Shown here piece after piece: positions 51,881-52,749 of a stretch of 52,749 nt of DNA (position 1 is its first letter; each line of letters opens with the position of its first letter). Source of the DNA: Gammaproteobacteria bacterium (GTDB taxonomy: Bacteria; Pseudomonadota; Gammaproteobacteria; Magnimaribacterales; TMED112). Under the pieces are notes generated by a model. That model searched no databases. It saw only the letters and a program-made list of their open reading frames with translations, and had not been told where the DNA came from. The position numbers and the translations under genes are program-made. The stretch covers positions 1-52,749 of the forward strand of contig NZGL01000012.1 of assembly GCA_002690945.1 (NCBI GenBank). The letters are read 5' to 3'.

Positions 51881-52749
51881 CTAATTCTCTTTATATTTTT
51901 CAAACCAGGCAAGAATATGGTCAACCTTTGTAATTAGATTTGATGGTCTGCTTGCAATTCCATGCGCTGTATCAGGTATTCGAATCATGGCACTATCAAT
52001 ACCTCTTAGTCTTAGAGCTTGATAGAATTGTTCGGTTTCTGACATTGGTGTACGTCTATCTTCTTCACCTGTTATTAGCATGGTCGGAGTAGTGACATTT
52101 CCAACTAATGATAAGGGTGAACGCTTCCAATAATGTTCAACATGCTCCCAAGGCGGTCCCGGAAACTGATGATATATTTGCCCAACCATAGAATCTGCAG
52201 TCAAAGGCTTACTTAACCAATTGATGACTGGCTTAGATGCAACTGCTGCATTAAAACGATCAGTTAAACCAACAGCATAAGCAGTACCAATACCACCAGC
52301 ACTACCACCAGCTATAAAGAGATTATTTTCATCAACAATACCTTTATCAATTAAAGCATCAATACCTGATATATGATCAGCAAAATCTTCTGAGCTGGCA
52401 TATTTATATTGTAGAAGTAGAGCAAAATCTTCTCCATAAGATTCACTGCCTCTATAGTTATCATAAAAAACAATATACCCAGCTGCTGCCATTATTTGGA
52501 GTTCTGCAGAAAAATGAGGACCATAAGCTAGATGAGGCCCACCATGTATTTCAAGAATTAAAGGATATTGTTTTGTTGGATCATAATCGGGGGGAGTAAT
52601 GTACCATCCTTGAATTTCCTGACCATCAAAAGAAGATTTGTAAACTATTTCATTTACCTCACCAAGTTTTCGATGAGCAAGAAGATCTTCATTAAGCCCT
52701 GTTAAAACCTTAAATTTTCCATTCTGCATAATAGCTAAATCTGCAGGAC
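51881..52749 (-). CDS. S9-family peptidase, C-terminal catalytic part (truncated by window end)
   Basis: Prolyl oligopeptidase-type serine peptidase. The frame stays open to base 52747 at the window edge, so the N-terminal propeller lies outside; 289 residues are visible. The alpha/beta hydrolase domain starts with LILEIHGGPH. The nucleophile is in GGSAGG, the aspartate probably in GEEDRRTP and the histidine in DTAHGI. It is close to dipeptidyl or acylaminoacyl peptidases. The stop is 11 bases from the convergent tRNA. Confidence 0.92.
   Translation of the reverse strand, partial: PADLAIMQNGKFKVLTGLNEDLLAHRKLGEVNEIVYKSSFDGQEIQGWYITPPDYDPTKQYPLILEIHGGPHLAYGPHFSAELQIMAAAGYIVFYDNYRGSESYGEDFALLLQYKYASSEDFADHISGIDALIDKGIVDENNLFIAGGSAGGIGTAYAVGLTDRFNAAVASKPVINWLSKPLTADSMVGQIYHQFPGPPWEHVEHYWKRSPLSLVGNVTTPTMLITGEEDRRTPMSETEQFYQALRLRGIDSAMIRIPDTAHGIASRPSNLITKVDHILAWFEKYKEN

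Noticed and set aside
1-52749. Search by eye for CRISPR arrays, insertion sequences, prophage or defence genes
   Set aside because: No regularly spaced repeats, transposase motifs or terminal inverted repeats were seen; nearly all genes are core functions in conserved orders.

Overview
The window is 52.7 kb of strongly AT-rich, very tightly packed chromosome. Almost every gene is a core housekeeping gene, and the gene orders are gammaproteobacterial: dapF-xerC-yigB, ubiE-ubiB-tatABC, miaB-ybeZ-ybeY-ybeX-lnt, zapA-6S RNA-fau, lptD-surA-pdxA-rsmA-apaH, fis-purH-purD, rsmE-gshB-ruvX and dnaG-rpoD-tRNA(CAU). Low G+C, overlapping genes, shortened proteins and the absence of mobile elements point to a streamlined free-living marine gammaproteobacterium. 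The SAR86 clade is the best guess, but this is an inference from style and was not tested with a phylogeny. I see no insertion sequences, prophage, CRISPR arrays or rRNA.

Layout. 1-951: tail of an unrecognised protein. 958-5479 (minus): dsbB, ATP-type pckA, gshA and a quinone-oxidoreductase-like MDR protein in one overlapping operon. 5506-9757: polA, engB, a DsbA-like oxidase and a cytochrome c5. 9754-12255 (minus): dapF, xerC, yigB and a 58-residue UbiK-like coiled-coil protein. 12311-19627 (plus): a carbon operon of transketolase, phosphoglycerate kinase, class I aldolase, a LOG-family protein, acetyl-CoA synthetase and an SDR. 19729-20100 (minus): a small secreted orphan behind a near-consensus promoter. 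20193-23493 (minus): ubiE, ubiB, tatA, tatB, tatC and an ArfA-like mini-gene. 23527-30105 (plus): orn, miaB, ybeZ, ybeY, ybeX, a short lnt, an L,D-transpeptidase, a structured intergenic region with a possible 27-residue membrane peptide, and a glutathione peroxidase. 30075-39044 (minus): lptD, surA, pdxA, rsmA, apaH, cca, folM, zapA, 6S RNA, fau and rpiA. 39086-42559 (plus): an SDR, amgK, murU, rpe and a DUF192 protein. 42556-46136 (minus): fis, purH, purD and coq7. 46162-51870 (plus): rsmE, gshB, ruvX, dnaG, rpoD and a tRNA. 51881-52749 (minus): C-terminal part of an S9 peptidase.

How the genes work together. Central carbon metabolism has pckA and acs for gluconeogenesis and acetate use, pgk and aldolase for glycolysis, and tkt, rpe and rpiA for the pentose phosphate pathway. 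Redox genes are gshA, gshB, glutathione peroxidase, dsbA and dsbB. Envelope genes are lptD, surA, lnt, an L,D-transpeptidase, amgK/murU cell-wall sugar recycling, and Tat export. Ubiquinone genes are ubiE, ubiB, coq7 and a UbiK-like protein. Replication and transcription are represented by polA, dnaG, rpoD, fis and 6S RNA.

The longest stretch without a conventional gene is 29333-29574 (242 bases), described below. No gap exceeds 300 bases. The most unusual features are -10 boxes placed so that many operon-leading genes would be transcribed without a leader, a two-hairpin element with a pyrimidine-rich loop at 29408-29458, several mini-genes overlapping larger ones, and trimmed versions of Lnt and UbiB.
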